From positions 1 through 22,812 of IMG/VR virus record IMGVR_UViG_3300032315_000497: a stretch of DNA of 22,812 nt. The stretch is one strand, 5' to 3'. Under the pieces are notes generated by a model. The model was not told where the DNA came from. It saw only the letters and a list, made by a program, of their open reading frames with translations, and searched no databases. Shown one piece after another: positions 13,867 to 21,459 of this stretch (positions are counted from its first letter, which is position 1; every line of letters starts with the position of its first letter). The stretch is from a virus. Both the position numbers and the translations under genes were made by a program.

Positions 13867-14400
13867 TTAAACAATAGCATTAGCTAATGGAGTTGTAGAA
13901 CCAATTGGTGTGAAAGTCATAGTTGAACCAAGAGCAACTGTAGTAGCTGTAGCATCAGAAGCATTCTGAGCTACTTGCAGCTGTAATGTTCCTGCAAGAG
14001 CAACAGTAATTCTACCCTTTATAGTAACATTAACATAAGCAGTTGTAGCAGCGATAACAGAAGCGGCATCAGTTGATGTAGTGAATGTAGTAGCTGCTAT
14101 AGCTGAAGCGGTAATACCTACTACAGAAAGTGCTGTAGCAGTTATCATCGAAGCAGTTCCCCATTTAAGGGCAGCCTTAACACCACCAGAAGCACCAGCA
14201 GTTGTAATTAGATTAATATCAACTTCGTAATCACCTGGTTGTAGTGTTCCAGTAACCATACCAACTACATCAGCAAGTGTTGTATTAGCTGAGGTGGTAA
14301 AAGCTGTAGTGCATTGTGAAACATCACGAAAGTTATCATTTATTCTTTTTCTAGCACCCGCATCTAAGGCACCTTCAAATCTTATTCTATTTATAGGCAT
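13867..14400 (-). CDS. Candidate capsid decoration / virion surface protein (177 aa)
   Basis: The ATG at 14400 has AAAAGGAAAT upstream. The start M-P-I-N-R-I-R-F-E-G-A-L leads into a short basic helix, A-R-K-R-I-N-D-N-F-R. The remainder is beta-rich: T-T-L-A-D-V-V-G-M-V-T-G-T-L-Q-P-G-D-Y-E, G-G-V-K-A-A-L-K-W-G, I-K-G-R-I-T-V, then G-T-L-Q-L-Q-V-A-Q-N-A-S and G-S-T-M-T-F. That strand order resembles the jelly-roll (C1q/TNF-like) modules of phage surface proteins. It is flanked by hairpins and lies directly after the coat gene, consistent with a high-copy virion protein. P22 has no gene here. Whether it decorates the head or belongs to a fibre cannot be settled from sequence. Confidence 0.6.
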   Translation of the reverse strand: MPINRIRFEGALDAGARKRINDNFRDVSQCTTAFTTSANTTLADVVGMVTGTLQPGDYEVDINLITTAGASGGVKAALKWGTASMITATALSVVGITASAIAATTFTTSTDAASVIAATTAYVNVTIKGRITVALAGTLQLQVAQNASDATATTVALGSTMTFTPIGSTTPLANAIV

Positions 14401-14417
14401 AAAATTTCCTTTTGAAA

Positions 14418-14439
14418 GGGGCTAAGTTTCCCTAGCCCC
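14418..14439 (-). terminator. RNA hairpin after the coat gene (weak terminator or processing site)
   Basis: A perfect 7-bp stem (ggggcta / tagcccc) with an 8-base loop begins a few bases after the coat stop at 14446. On the minus strand it is followed by TTTC and then AAAAGGAAATTTT, the next gene's ribosome binding site. The stem is GC-rich in an AT-rich region. With no proper U tract, it may stabilise the abundant coat mRNA or reduce read-through rather than stop transcription. Confidence 0.6.
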
Positions 14440-14445
14440 AAGTTA

Positions 14446-15693
14446 TTAAGCTGTAATACGGCAAGCCCATTCTGGACGCACTGGAGCTAAACCACCTAAG
14501 AAATCTAAACGCATAATTAGTTTATCTGTTAGAATATCGTAATCTCTAACAACACGAACTGTTATACCTTTGTAAGTTTCTTGTGCAGCCATATCCAAAC
14601 CATCTGGTAATACTAGAGGAACTGAAGCCATTCTGAACGCAGATTTAGCAAAAGCTAAGTTCTGAGTTAAAGAAGTAGAAGCAGGCCCTACAAATACCAA
14701 TGCACCAGTTTCATCAACAGGAGCAGCAGTAACGTTCTGACGAGCATCAGTTGTAGTGTAGTAGATTGCTGGAGAGATAGCTAAAGTAACCGAGTTACCA
14801 GAAGTTTCAGTAACAGATGAAGTTACTGTAAACTGTTGAAGGTAACCTAAATCAGTTTTAGTTATCGGGTGAACCGCATTAACACCAGAGATAGTGAATA
14901 CTGTTCCAGCTGTTATTGTAGCACCTGAAGTAACGCCATCAACACCTAGAGTAGCCATACCATTAGTGATAGGAACTACAGAAGCTTCAACCGCAATACC
15001 AGTTACATCTACGCCGTTAGCGTGAGATTTAAGTAGGTTGTTACGAAGATAAGTGAAACCATCAGCTAAACCAATAACGCCATTTTTATACTGTTTAGAT
15101 ATTTCTTCCGAGCTTTGGAATAAACCTTTGCGAGCATTAACAGCAGAACGATTAGCAGCTGGGTTTAATAGCGCAAATCTTTCATCTGACATTGGAGCTA
15201 GATATTCATCTAACTTTTGACCAGCAGCAAGCATAGTATCTGTATCAAATACAGTTGAACCAGCAGTTCCTACTGAGTTGTTAGTGAAGTTTGTAGCCTT
15301 TTGAAGCATAGCACGTTCAATGTATTGAGCCATAGAAGATACCGCAGGCTTTAATACACGATTAGCCCAAGATTTAAGAGCTAAATCAGTTGCTATTTCA
15401 GTAGAAGTAAGAGCAACTGGCACCACATAACGAATATCTAGTGGTAAAGCTACTTTTTCTTCAACTACATCTTGAATTGAAGATGTAACATCAGCTGTAG
15501 TTCCAGGAATGAAACGAGTTGGCTTAGAGATAAAAATTGTATCACCAGCATTGTATCCGTTCTTTCCTTCGAAATCAGAAGCATCAGCTTTATCTATAGA
15601 TTTACAGAATTGAAGTTGATCTTCCAACATTCCAGCAGCTAGCTTGGCAATAATACCAGGAGCCGCTTTGTTAGTATTAATTGAGTTAACCAT
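14446..15693 (-). CDS. Major capsid (coat) protein, P22 gp5-like with I-domain (415 aa)
   Basis: The ATG at 15693 has AAAAGGAAAA upstream. Length is close to P22 gp5 (430 aa). The N-terminal arm and E-loop region includes G-Y-N-A-G-D-T-I-F-I-S-K-P (46-58). The P-domain helix carries K-P-A-V-S-S-M-A-Q-Y-I-E-R-A-M (115-129), and L-N-P-A-A-N-R (176-182) follows. Residues about 228-335 form a beta-rich insertion (G-T-V-F-T-I-S-G-V-N, then Y-L-Q-Q-F-T-V-T) in the same place as the P22 I-domain. The end (Y-K-G-I-T-V-R-V-V-R-D-Y-D; R-L-D-F-L-G-G-L-A-P-V-R-P-E-W-A-C-R) is typical of P22-type HK97-fold coat proteins. It assembles on the scaffold encoded just upstream. Confidence 0.9.
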   Translation of the reverse strand: MVNSINTNKAAPGIIAKLAAGMLEDQLQFCKSIDKADASDFEGKNGYNAGDTIFISKPTRFIPGTTADVTSSIQDVVEEKVALPLDIRYVVPVALTSTEIATDLALKSWANRVLKPAVSSMAQYIERAMLQKATNFTNNSVGTAGSTVFDTDTMLAAGQKLDEYLAPMSDERFALLNPAANRSAVNARKGLFQSSEEISKQYKNGVIGLADGFTYLRNNLLKSHANGVDVTGIAVEASVVPITNGMATLGVDGVTSGATITAGTVFTISGVNAVHPITKTDLGYLQQFTVTSSVTETSGNSVTLAISPAIYYTTTDARQNVTAAPVDETGALVFVGPASTSLTQNLAFAKSAFRMASVPLVLPDGLDMAAQETYKGITVRVVRDYDILTDKLIMRLDFLGGLAPVRPEWACRITA

Positions 15694-15712
15694 AATATTT
15701 TCCTTTTAATTG

Positions 15713-16528
15713 TTAATCAGTAACCCATTTAAGGAGTTCTGAGGTTGTTTTATTCTCAACAGCCTTAGTGCCTACTGTGTTACCCCTAGATGGTGTAAGT
15801 GGAGCAGGTGCTTTAGTTGTTGGTTTTTTTGAAAGTGCCAATCCCTTATCCTCATAACGTGAAATCATCATCGCTGCTTTGGTAGGAGATAACTCATTAA
15901 GTTCTTCAATCATTCCTTCTTTAACCAGAGCATACAGAGCAAACGCTCCGTTATCGGCTTCTAGGAATACATCGTGTAACTTTGGATCAAGTTCTGAAAA
16001 TGCTGTATCGGTAACTTTATCAAAATCAGGAAACGCTTTCCTTGCTTGTTCGCCGTTTTCACGAGCGGCATCTTGGCGTTCCGTTTTCCAATCATTTTTA
16101 CTTTCTTCAACTTTTTCCTCAACTTGCTTGAGTTGGCTTTCATTAAATAACTGCTTAGCTTCCCACTTAGCAACAGCCTTTAAATAATCACCATAAGGTT
16201 TACCCTCGAAATCACTTTCTTGTGGCTCGCCTTCTTTGATGGTTACTTGTTTGCTTTTTAAAGCTTCTAGCTCTTGTTTAAGTTGGTATTTCTCAGCAGT
16301 AAGTTTACCTATTTTTCTGTTTTCTCGTGAAAGCTTATTAAGTAGTTTGGTTTTTTCCGCTTCTGGATCAAGTGTAACCTTCTCCTCTGCAACCTCTTCC
16401 TTACTTTCAACAACAGTTTCTTCCGCCTCAACTTTCGTTTCAGCTTCTTTAGTTTCTGTTTCTGCGGCTGGTGCTGAAGCTTTCGCCTCTGCAACTATTG
16501 CATCAAACATTACATCAGTATCACTCAT
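15713..16528 (-). CDS. Scaffolding protein (271 aa)
   Basis: The ATG at 16528 has a near-consensus AAGGAGAAAACT upstream. The protein is highly charged and predicted helical. Residues 15-60 are a very acidic A/E/K/T-rich tail, followed by a coiled-coil stretch (62-95) and E-P-Q-E-S-D-F-E-G-K-P-Y-G-D-Y (101-115). Then come K-W-E-A-K-Q and a Lys/Glu helix (130-165). The C-terminal 40 residues are basic and Pro/Thr/Lys-containing, ending L-L-K-W-V-T-D. This is the usual plan of podovirus scaffolds: helical body with a small basic C-terminal coat-binding end. Position directly before the coat gene supports it. Scaffold is expected in procapsids and is released during DNA packaging. Confidence 0.85.
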   Translation of the reverse strand: MSDTDVMFDAIVAEAKASAPAAETETKEAETKVEAEETVVESKEEVAEEKVTLDPEAEKTKLLNKLSRENRKIGKLTAEKYQLKQELEALKSKQVTIKEGEPQESDFEGKPYGDYLKAVAKWEAKQLFNESQLKQVEEKVEESKNDWKTERQDAARENGEQARKAFPDFDKVTDTAFSELDPKLHDVFLEADNGAFALYALVKEGMIEELNELSPTKAAMMISRYEDKGLALSKKPTTKAPAPLTPSRGNTVGTKAVENKTTSELLKWVTD

Positions 16529-16570
16529 AGTTTTCTCCTTGCCATCTGCATTTCTGCGCTTGGCTAATGG

Positions 16571-16987
16571 TTAAACAACTCGGAAACGCCTGCGCTTCAT
16601 CATTAATAAAATAATGAGTATCGCTTCTTCTTCCTTAATGAGTTGTATCAACGCTGCCTGCTGTTTAAGCAGTAGGTTAATTTCCGCTAGAAGCTCCGCC
16701 TCTAGTGCCGCCTGTTCTGCAGCAAATTCTTTAGCACGAAGTAAGGCAATTTCTTCTTTTCTCTTGCGCTCTACTTCGGCAATTCTTTTCTGTATTTCAG
16801 CAAGCTTTGCATTTTCCCTTGCAATCTTCTTGCGCTGATAATCTATCTCTTTCTGCTGTTGTGCAGGAGTTTTATACGAGTATTTATCTAAAGGAACATA
16901 AGCCCCTCTATCTGGCTCGCCCGCTGTTCTCTTTATTTGAAACGCATTACTTTGAAACGATGAACTTTGAAAACCTGAATAATACAT
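16571..16987 (-). CDS. Small coiled-coil protein between portal and scaffold (138 aa)
   Basis: The ATG at 16987 overlaps the portal stop (TAATG). The N-terminus repeats an F-Q pair every five residues (6-7, 11-12, 16-17). Residues about 44-120 form a long charged helix rich in K, E, R, A and Q, almost certainly a coiled coil. The end is a short hydrophobic stretch (A-I-L-I-I-L-L-M-M, 122-130) followed by a basic tail, K-R-R-R-F-R. Short proteins of this kind accompany portal genes in many environmental phages, but I know of no proven function. A minor head or portal-associated protein, or a membrane-linked assembly factor, would fit. Antisense frames here are shadows. Confidence 0.7.
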   Translation of the reverse strand: MYYSGFQSSSFQSNAFQIKRTAGEPDRGAYVPLDKYSYKTPAQQQKEIDYQRKKIARENAKLAEIQKRIAEVERKRKEEIALLRAKEFAAEQAALEAELLAEINLLLKQQAALIQLIKEEEAILIILLMMKRRRFRVV

Positions 16988-19197
16988 TACTCAGCTCCAG
17001 TTATAACTCCGTTCTCATCACGAATTACTTGTATCGGTGCACTTACAGCAGCTATCAAACCTTGAATTGTTTGCTGTATCATCATTAATTGTTGGTTAGT
17101 TTGAGCCTTTTGCTCCATTTCAACCATATCTTCCATTTCTTCACCATCTTCACCCATTTCTTTAGGCTCTGAACCTTGAGTAGCTTTAATTGCATCTAAC
17201 TGTGCTTGCTGTGCTTTTAGTGCAAACTCTGCTTCCTTCAATCTCATTTCTCTTTCTTTTAATTCACGCTCTTGGCTATCATCAATAATTGGAGTTTCTT
17301 TAAAAGTTTGCCTTGCATCTAAATCCAAACGCTGCCTTTCAAGTTCCAATTTAGCTATTTCTAATTGGTTCTTGTTCTGCTCGTTAATAGCTTTTAATTC
17401 TAGTTCAGCTTGTTTAGTTTGCTGCTCCATTATCTTAGCCTGTTCTTCGCCTTGCTTACTTTGAAGCTCTGCAACCATTTGTTGCATTTGAGCATTCATC
17501 TGTTCTAATTGTTGAGCCATCAATTCTTTCTCAGGATCTACCGCTTGTTGACCTTTCTCAACTTCTTCATCAGCTATTAATTCTTTTGGTATTGTTTTAC
17601 GAACCCTAGCAGCGATAGCTTCCGCTCCGGCTACATCTAAGTTCTTAAAGTATAAATCACCCATAACACCCATAAGTGCAGGGTTAGCAGCTAAAGCATC
17701 GCCTAACAACGCAGCAGCTTCTTGGCGTTTTGTAGTATATGAAGCTCCCGTAGACACTCGAACATCATACTGGCCTGTTCTCAAATCAAACAAGGCCTCT
17801 TGCCCTTCTTGCATCGGCGCACCATTCACACCAACAGTAACGGCGTTATCTTCTTCGCCTATAATTCTTATAATTCTATCTGTATCGTAAATCTCAGGTA
17901 TAGCTGAAACTAAAATCCTTCCAACTTGCTCTATCGCTTTATTTCTGTTATCCGCAAAGTGATAAGTAGCAACCTCCCCTTCAATCTTTCTAGCATTAAT
18001 TGCAACACCAGAAGTTTCATTTGAACGCTGACCTATCGAAGCGTTATACATACCAAGAGCAGCTTTAACATCTTCAACCGCACCAATCCTTGCGTTAGCA
18101 AAGCCAGTAGGAATAGGTGGTGGTGGTAATCTTTCCGGCTTATTTAAAGGATTGCCGTTATCATCAAACATTTTATAACGCATCACATTCACTGAACCAG
18201 GTGAACCCCATTCGTCCATGAAATCCTCAACAGAACCAACTGGAGCTTGAACTGGTGATATTGGAGCCATATCCAATAAATCACTTTCCTTAGTAGCCCA
18301 TTTATTTAATCTTCTTTGTGCATCCATCGCCAATGAGATCAAGCTTAAAAGCTTTCTATCGCCATCAACCCAAACTTCCTCGCCATAACAAGGAACAACA
18401 GGAATAAACTTTCCAGGAAATGTTGTTTCTTCTAACAAATCACCGCCAGAAAATTTATATCTGTAAATTTTAGTTTTCTTTATCTTGCGAGTTTTTCTAA
18501 CTTCTTCTTCTTCAGCATCAACCATACCAGTAACATCTAAAGCTTTTGTTACCATCTCATACTTTTTAACAAAAACCTCACAAATGTTAATCACATCAGC
18601 TGTTGTTTCTTTCGGATCACCATCAAACGAAATAAACTGTTTACCTGGATATTTTTCCTCGAAATCAGCTTTAGTTATTTCCTCTAATACGAACGCTATC
18701 TCAGCATCAGAACCATCTATCTCAACCGAGTTCATATCTATATAAACTGATTGAGGGTTTTGGAACCTTCTTAACTTCAATTCCTGCAGGAAACTTTCAT
18801 CACTTATGTAATCATGATCTACACCAATAAACCCAAAGCCACCTCTTACAGCGTAATCGCCAGCAGTATCATATACGCTATCTGATTTACTCTTATACTC
18901 GATGTTACGAATTAAACCTTTAAGTATCTTAGCAGTTTCTTTATCGCCACCACCTTCACCTGGCAATACATTGATAGAAGGAGTATTCATCTTCATATCA
19001 TTAACTACTTGGTGGATATACTGAGGCAGAACCGGAACGCTTAAACAGTTAGCAATACCGCCACGCAATCTAAGCTCTCTATCCGTCCACTGATCCAAAC
19101 CAATAGAAAAACGAGTTGATACTCTATGAGCTTCGTAAATATTAGCCCAGTAGCTTTTCGTTTCTGTAAACTTTTCTAATGCTTCTTGATAATCCAT
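16987..19197 (-). CDS. Portal protein, P22 gp1-like (736 aa)
   Basis: The ATG at 19197 follows AGAGATAGAG. Length is near P22 gp1 (725 aa). The N-terminal part has Y-W-A-N-I-Y-E-A-H-R ... L-D-Q-W and L-P-Q-Y-I-H-Q-V-V-N-D-M-K-M-N-T-P-S. The clip and wing regions follow, with D-A-Q-R-R-L-N-K-W-A-T-K-E and P-P-P-P-I-P-T-G-F. Then come A-L-G-M-Y-N-A-S-I-G-Q-R-S-N-E-T-S-G and A-I-P-E-I-Y-D-T-D-R, strong P22-portal signatures. Residues about 556-672 are a Q/E/K/L-rich coiled coil, like the helical barrel of P22. The dodecameric ring at one vertex passes DNA from the terminase and later docks the gp4-like adaptor. Confidence 0.93.
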   Translation of the reverse strand: MDYQEALEKFTETKSYWANIYEAHRVSTRFSIGLDQWTDRELRLRGGIANCLSVPVLPQYIHQVVNDMKMNTPSINVLPGEGGGDKETAKILKGLIRNIEYKSKSDSVYDTAGDYAVRGGFGFIGVDHDYISDESFLQELKLRRFQNPQSVYIDMNSVEIDGSDAEIAFVLEEITKADFEEKYPGKQFISFDGDPKETTADVINICEVFVKKYEMVTKALDVTGMVDAEEEEVRKTRKIKKTKIYRYKFSGGDLLEETTFPGKFIPVVPCYGEEVWVDGDRKLLSLISLAMDAQRRLNKWATKESDLLDMAPISPVQAPVGSVEDFMDEWGSPGSVNVMRYKMFDDNGNPLNKPERLPPPPIPTGFANARIGAVEDVKAALGMYNASIGQRSNETSGVAINARKIEGEVATYHFADNRNKAIEQVGRILVSAIPEIYDTDRIIRIIGEEDNAVTVGVNGAPMQEGQEALFDLRTGQYDVRVSTGASYTTKRQEAAALLGDALAANPALMGVMGDLYFKNLDVAGAEAIAARVRKTIPKELIADEEVEKGQQAVDPEKELMAQQLEQMNAQMQQMVAELQSKQGEEQAKIMEQQTKQAELELKAINEQNKNQLEIAKLELERQRLDLDARQTFKETPIIDDSQERELKEREMRLKEAEFALKAQQAQLDAIKATQGSEPKEMGEDGEEMEDMVEMEQKAQTNQQLMMIQQTIQGLIAAVSAPIQVIRDENGVITGAE

Positions 19198-19267
19198 CTC
19201 TATCTCTTTTTAAAAGTGTTTTCCCGTGATTTTGGGTATTAACCTATTGATTTATAATAAACCGAAA
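19198..19267. other. 70-base gap between terminase and portal genes
   Basis: This gap is AT-rich and holds the portal ribosome binding region (AGAGATAGAG) at its downstream end. A TATAAA-like string is present, but I find no convincing -35 partner and no stable hairpin. It may simply be a leader. It is one of the two longest intergenic gaps in the window. Confidence 0.5.
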
Positions 19268-20530
19268 TTATCTAAATCTGTTGTTATTTGCTAGTGGCTT
19301 TATCTCTTTATTCACTGGCTTCTTAAAATACTGTGCAAAGCATAAAAAGGCATCTGAACCATGCGACCAAATATCGTGTTTAGGCTCTTTACTTACCTTG
19401 CCTGTAGCCTCATCTCTTGCATAAGCGTAATGCCTTAAGCATTGTAGCCCATCAGCTGTTTTCTCTTTATCAAACACGCATTGTTCAAATATCGCCCTTG
19501 CAGCTTCTATTCCTAAAGCTTTTTTAGGTATTCTCGGAACTATCCTTACCGCAGTTCCTAAGCTAGGGTTGTTGTTTATTGCATCTACTAACTGCTTCTT
19601 AATACTTGCGTTAGCTGCCATTTGTTCATGTTCAGCATCATGTGGTAAACAATGCTCACCATATTTATAAGCTCGTTTATCAAGTAATTCTATGTAATGT
19701 GGTAACTTATGCCCAGATGCTTGGTAGTAATCAACTATCCTATACTCCATGCCTATTATCTGAACAAACCATATAGCCGTATTATCTGATTGCCCTAAAT
19801 CCCAGAAGGTATGAACTGGAATACCTACTTGAATAGGAACCTTAGTTAACCTGTGGCTTTCAGCGGCCTTTCTTAATTCTTCTGCAAATATCGCACCTTC
19901 AACAGCTTGTTTACACTGCCCTTGCCAAACATGAAGATATTGTTGGTAATTCTTTCTTTTATCGCTTTCCATTTCTTTACGGAGAACCTCTGGAAAGAAA
20001 GGATTATCATCGTAATTAATCTTAATAACTAAAGCATCATCAGGCGGAGTAACGACATATTCTTGATAAACAGGATCATCTTCTAAATCTGGATTGAACG
20101 AAAGCCAAACCTCAGAGTTAGGCGCACGAACTGTCAACGCTAGTGTTTTAATATTTGAAGCACTTGCACTCTGCGCTTCCTCTATCCATGCCCTAGTTAT
20201 ATTCGGTATTGACTTCACATTCGCTATGTTAGAGCGTAGCCCTGCAAATATAAACTCTGTGCCGTTCTTACCTAGTATCGTGGATTTCTGAACCTCGTAA
20301 AAGCCTTGCAAGCCCATTTCTTCAATTTGCTCTTTTAACAAACTGTGAACACTATCCTGAATTGATTTTTGTATTTCCCTTGCACAAAGTATTTTATGTT
20401 TTTGTTCTGTGCCTTGTAGTAGTAATACCCTAGCTATTGACTGGCTCTTAGCTCCACCCCTTCCCCCGTAAAGTATCTTATACCTATGTGGCTCGGTTAA
20501 TGGCTTAAGCTTACTCGGTAGGTTTATCAC
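19268..20530 (-). CDS. terL: Terminase large subunit, Sf6 gp2/PBSX type (420 aa)
   Basis: The start is a GTG at 20530 with AAGGTG seven bases upstream, and it overlaps the small subunit by 20 bases. The ATPase domain opens with P-H-R-Y-K-I-L-Y-G-G-R-G-G-A-K-S, whose Walker A is residues 22-29. I-L-C-A-R-E-I-Q-K-S-I follows (47-57). Walker B is A-W-I-E-E-A (114-119), with E117/E118 supplying the catalytic glutamate. Motif S-F-N-P (144-147) follows. The nuclease domain has F-W-D-L-G (D244), L-P-H-D-A-E-H (D298) and H-G-S-D-A-F-L (D393), the expected acidic metal-binding set. Sequence similarity to Shigella phage Sf6 gp2 is evident by eye around Walker A. It powers DNA translocation and makes the packaging cuts, probably by a headful mechanism. 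Confidence 0.95.
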   Translation of the reverse strand: MINLPSKLKPLTEPHRYKILYGGRGGAKSQSIARVLLLQGTEQKHKILCAREIQKSIQDSVHSLLKEQIEEMGLQGFYEVQKSTILGKNGTEFIFAGLRSNIANVKSIPNITRAWIEEAQSASASNIKTLALTVRAPNSEVWLSFNPDLEDDPVYQEYVVTPPDDALVIKINYDDNPFFPEVLRKEMESDKRKNYQQYLHVWQGQCKQAVEGAIFAEELRKAAESHRLTKVPIQVGIPVHTFWDLGQSDNTAIWFVQIIGMEYRIVDYYQASGHKLPHYIELLDKRAYKYGEHCLPHDAEHEQMAANASIKKQLVDAINNNPSLGTAVRIVPRIPKKALGIEAARAIFEQCVFDKEKTADGLQCLRHYAYARDEATGKVSKEPKHDIWSHGSDAFLCFAQYFKKPVNKEIKPLANNNRFR

Positions 20531-20900
20531 ACCAATTCACCTTAAGGTTTAATGGAACGCCTTCTGCTTGGCCGCCCATGTTTACATCTTGAGCATCTTT
20601 CCAACCGAAGTTGTTTTTAAGGTTAAATATAACCCCTGTTACTTGCCCTGTTCTGTAAAGCTGTTCCTCGTTAAACTTCTCTACTAAAGCCTTAGCCTTT
20701 TTTATTGTGTTACCAAACTCATCGCTTTTATTTGAGTAATCTATTAAGCCTTTCCTCGTTAAATCAAGCGCACAAGCCAATCCTGTGATAGTTAATGGCT
20801 TTTCTTTTAGTTCACAATCTGCATAGTAAGCGTTTATAGCTTCTTGCATTAATTCTGGCGTTTCCCATTTAACTGCTGGGCCACCTTTTTCAGTTGTCAT
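20511..20900 (-). CDS. terS: Terminase small subunit, P22 gp3-like (129 aa)
   Basis: The ATG at 20900 has AAAGGA upstream. The family signature is clear: K-P-L-T-I-T-G-L-A-C-A-L-D-L-T-R-K-G (34-51), an N-terminal DNA-binding helical region, then I-K-K-A-K near residue 67, and G-V-I-F-N-L-K-N-N-F-G-W-K-D (89-102). This matches the gp3-type DNA-packaging proteins. The C-terminal tail is short, Gly-rich and acidic, and should touch the large subunit. It recognises the packaging site on concatemeric DNA and delivers it to the large subunit encoded immediately downstream. A pac site is often inside this gene in P22-type phages, but I could not identify one here. Confidence 0.9.
   Translation of the reverse strand: MTTEKGGPAVKWETPELMQEAINAYYADCELKEKPLTITGLACALDLTRKGLIDYSNKSDEFGNTIKKAKALVEKFNEEQLYRTGQVTGVIFNLKNNFGWKDAQDVNMGGQAEGVPLNLKVNWCDKPTE
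20538..20543 (-). promoter_or_regulatory. Ribosome binding site supporting the GTG start of terL
   Basis: AAGGTG on the minus strand lies seven bases before the GTG at 20530, inside the small-subunit gene. It supports a non-ATG start for the large terminase. Confidence 0.6.
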
Positions 20901-20936
20901 AACTTAATCCTTTTGGCATAGTTTCCTAGCCTGCTG

Positions 20937-21152
20937 TTAGTTAATTTTGGCAAGCTCAAAATAGTTGCCTGTGTTATCAATTACTATGTTACCTTGAACT
21001 TCTAATTCTATTTCTTGCCCTACTGTTAGAGCTTCGTTTATAGTTTCTATCGTGCCAGCTCTAGCAATCATGTTTGTGAAATTAGCTTTTCTGTGTTTGT
21101 TGTTTGCACCAGCTAGATTTCCAAAAGTTCTGAATACTTTGTAAGTTAGCAT
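20937..21152 (-). CDS. Small unknown protein upstream of terminase (71 aa)
   Basis: The ATG at 21152 follows an AT-rich leader without a recognisable Shine-Dalgarno sequence, which is unusual in this operon. The product is basic at the N-terminus (Y-K-V-F-R-T-F-G; N-K-H-R-K-A-N-F-T-N-M-I-A-R) and strand-rich at the C-terminus (E-I-E-L-E-V-Q-G-N-I-V-I-D-N-T-G-N-Y-F-E-L). This suggests a compact, possibly OB- or SH3-like beta fold. I do not recognise a family. A role with DNA packaging, or as a small nucleic-acid-binding protein, is possible but unproven. Confidence 0.55.
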   Translation of the reverse strand: MLTYKVFRTFGNLAGANNKHRKANFTNMIARAGTIETINEALTVGQEIELEVQGNIVIDNTGNYFELAKIN

Positions 21153-21230
21153 TTTATAAAAATTTTAGGGGGAATTGTAAATTATTGATAAAACCTTAAC
21201 ACATCGTTTACCGAATTTCAAGAACTATTT
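21153..21230 (-). promoter_or_regulatory. Intergenic leader before the packaging genes, possible promoter
   Basis: This 78-base AT-rich gap is the longest in the window. On the minus strand it holds TTGAAA (21216-21221) and TACAAT (21174-21179), which resemble -35 and -10 elements but are too far apart to pair. Weaker partners exist at better spacing. A late-gene promoter here is plausible by position, before terS, but the sequence does not prove it. Confidence 0.25.
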
Positions 21231-21452
21231 TTAATTTATTTGCAATGCGTGTTTCAATGAACTAATTGCAGGTTTTAAAATCCTATCTACTACTTGTTCT
21301 TCTTTCATGTTTTCTGGTATTTCTAACCTAACAATATGAGTTGAGCAAACCAAAGCATATACTTCATTTCCCATTATATCTTTATCACCAATTATTTTAA
21401 AATCTGGCGTTTCTTTTTCTACTTCTGTTTTTAGTATATTTAAATATTTCAT
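21231..21452 (-). CDS. Small unknown protein (73 aa)
   Basis: The ATG at 21452 has AAGAG upstream and lies seven bases after the preceding stop. The product begins with a charged helix (K-Y-L-N-I-L-K-T-E-V-E-K-E), continues with strands (F-K-I-I-G-D-K, then V-Y-A-L-V-C-S-T-H-I-V-R-L-E-I-P) and ends in a helix (I-L-K-P-A-I-S-S-L-K-H-A-L). There is no signal peptide or membrane segment. No family is recognised. Its position between a putative regulator and the terminase suggests a role late in the pre-packaging programme, but nothing more specific. Confidence 0.55.
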   Translation of the reverse strand: MKYLNILKTEVEKETPDFKIIGDKDIMGNEVYALVCSTHIVRLEIPENMKEEQVVDRILKPAISSLKHALQIN

Positions 21453-21459
21453 ATTACTC

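Noticed and set aside
16236-16574. 112-aa plus-strand Ser-rich open frame over the scaffold gene
   Set aside because: It is antisense to the scaffold gene. The Ser/Ala-rich composition is what the reverse of Glu/Lys/Ala-rich codons gives.
20444-20467. Possible defective P-loop (G-G-R-G-G-A-K-S) in the large terminase
   Set aside because: The lysine and serine are present, and an Ala before the Lys is a common variant in this terminase group. The other motifs are intact.
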